In this document: one piece after another, positions 63,927 to 64,000 of the stretch | Layout: every line of letters starts with the position of its first letter | How positions within the stretch are numbered: the stretch's first letter is position 1 | Assembly: GCA_037481875.1 (NCBI GenBank) | Contig: JBBFKY010000007.1 | Coordinates: forward strand, 108,236 to 172,235 | From: Desulfosoma sp. | GTDB taxonomy: Bacteria > Desulfobacterota > Syntrophobacteria > Syntrophobacterales > DSM-9756 | Reading direction: 5' to 3' | Length of the DNA stretch: 64,000 nucleotides | Translations under genes and position numbers: made by a program | The notes under the pieces: model-generated | What the model saw: the letters and a program-made list of their open reading frames with translations, nothing else | Told to the model about the DNA's origin: nothing | Database searches by the model: none

Positions 63927-64000
63927 TGAGTCATTGAGTCATTGAGTCATTGAGTCATTGGGTCATTGGGTCATTGGGTCATTGGGTCATTGGGTCATTG
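63922..64000. repeat. 8-bp tandem repeat array at the window edge
   Basis: Four GTCATTGA units (63922-63953) followed by five GTCATTGG units (63954-63993) and a partial unit that reaches the window end; the array probably continues. On the minus strand each unit reads CAATGAC, giving an ATG in every unit. Confidence 0.95.

Noticed and set aside
63922-64000. CRISPR array
   Set aside because: Units are 8 bp and contiguous with no spacers.

Overview
The window reads as a Gram-negative, deltaproteobacterial-type chromosome (Desulfobacterota; a Syntrophobacterales-like sulfate reducer or syntroph is my best guess). This rests on an outer-membrane assembly lipoprotein, GatB, SucCD, a NusG/UpxY paralogue, an exosortase A (XrtA/PEP-CTERM) polysaccharide locus and a probable selenoprotein. 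No rRNA or tRNA gene is visible, so the assignment is inference.

Positions 1-28,700 are mostly housekeeping genes with recurrent intergenic repeats. In order: a long 14-residue-repeat coiled-coil protein; a helicase fused to a DnaQ-type exonuclease (like Bacillus MrfA plus MrfB in one chain); a NusG/UpxY-type antiterminator; moeA divergent from a short ModE-like regulator; sucCD; gatB; mtnA; radA; trxA-trxB; bamD-rho-rpmE-prfA-prmC-murA; comEC. A 1.1 kb gene-free stretch follows, then a lone receiver protein and a sigma-54 activator without a receiver domain, which look like a split response regulator.

From 27,462 to the right end, nearly everything is on the minus strand and belongs to an XrtA-type exopolysaccharide locus. 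It holds four glycosyltransferases of types seen in such loci or GT4 generally, one GT4 broken by an in-frame TGA, two asparagine-synthetase-like amidotransferases plus a decayed third, two sulfotransferases, an O-antigen-ligase-type protein, a flippase, a decarboxylase / acyl-CoA ligase / acyl-carrier-protein module, three acyl- or FemAB-type transferases, two polysaccharide deacetylases, a UDP-GlcNAc 2-epimerase and a VanZ-like protein. At its left end are large secreted proteins: TIGR03790-like, Fn3, GH42-like, M64-like and YetA-like. The exosortase itself and any PEP-CTERM substrate are not in the window.

The most notable items are: (1) a secreted rhodanese ORF interrupted by one in-frame TGA followed at the expected distance by a SECIS-like hairpin, hence a probable selenoprotein; (2) a dispersed array family of degenerate 7-8 bp CGTGAAGT units whose CGTGA core supplies the stop codon of four different genes; (3) an 8-bp tandem array in which every unit carries an ATG and an overlapping TGA and whose last ATG is the start of a deacetylase; (4) a second, GC-rich palindromic repeat family clustered in the 24.8-25.5 kb gap; (5) the natural MrfA-MrfB-type fusion.
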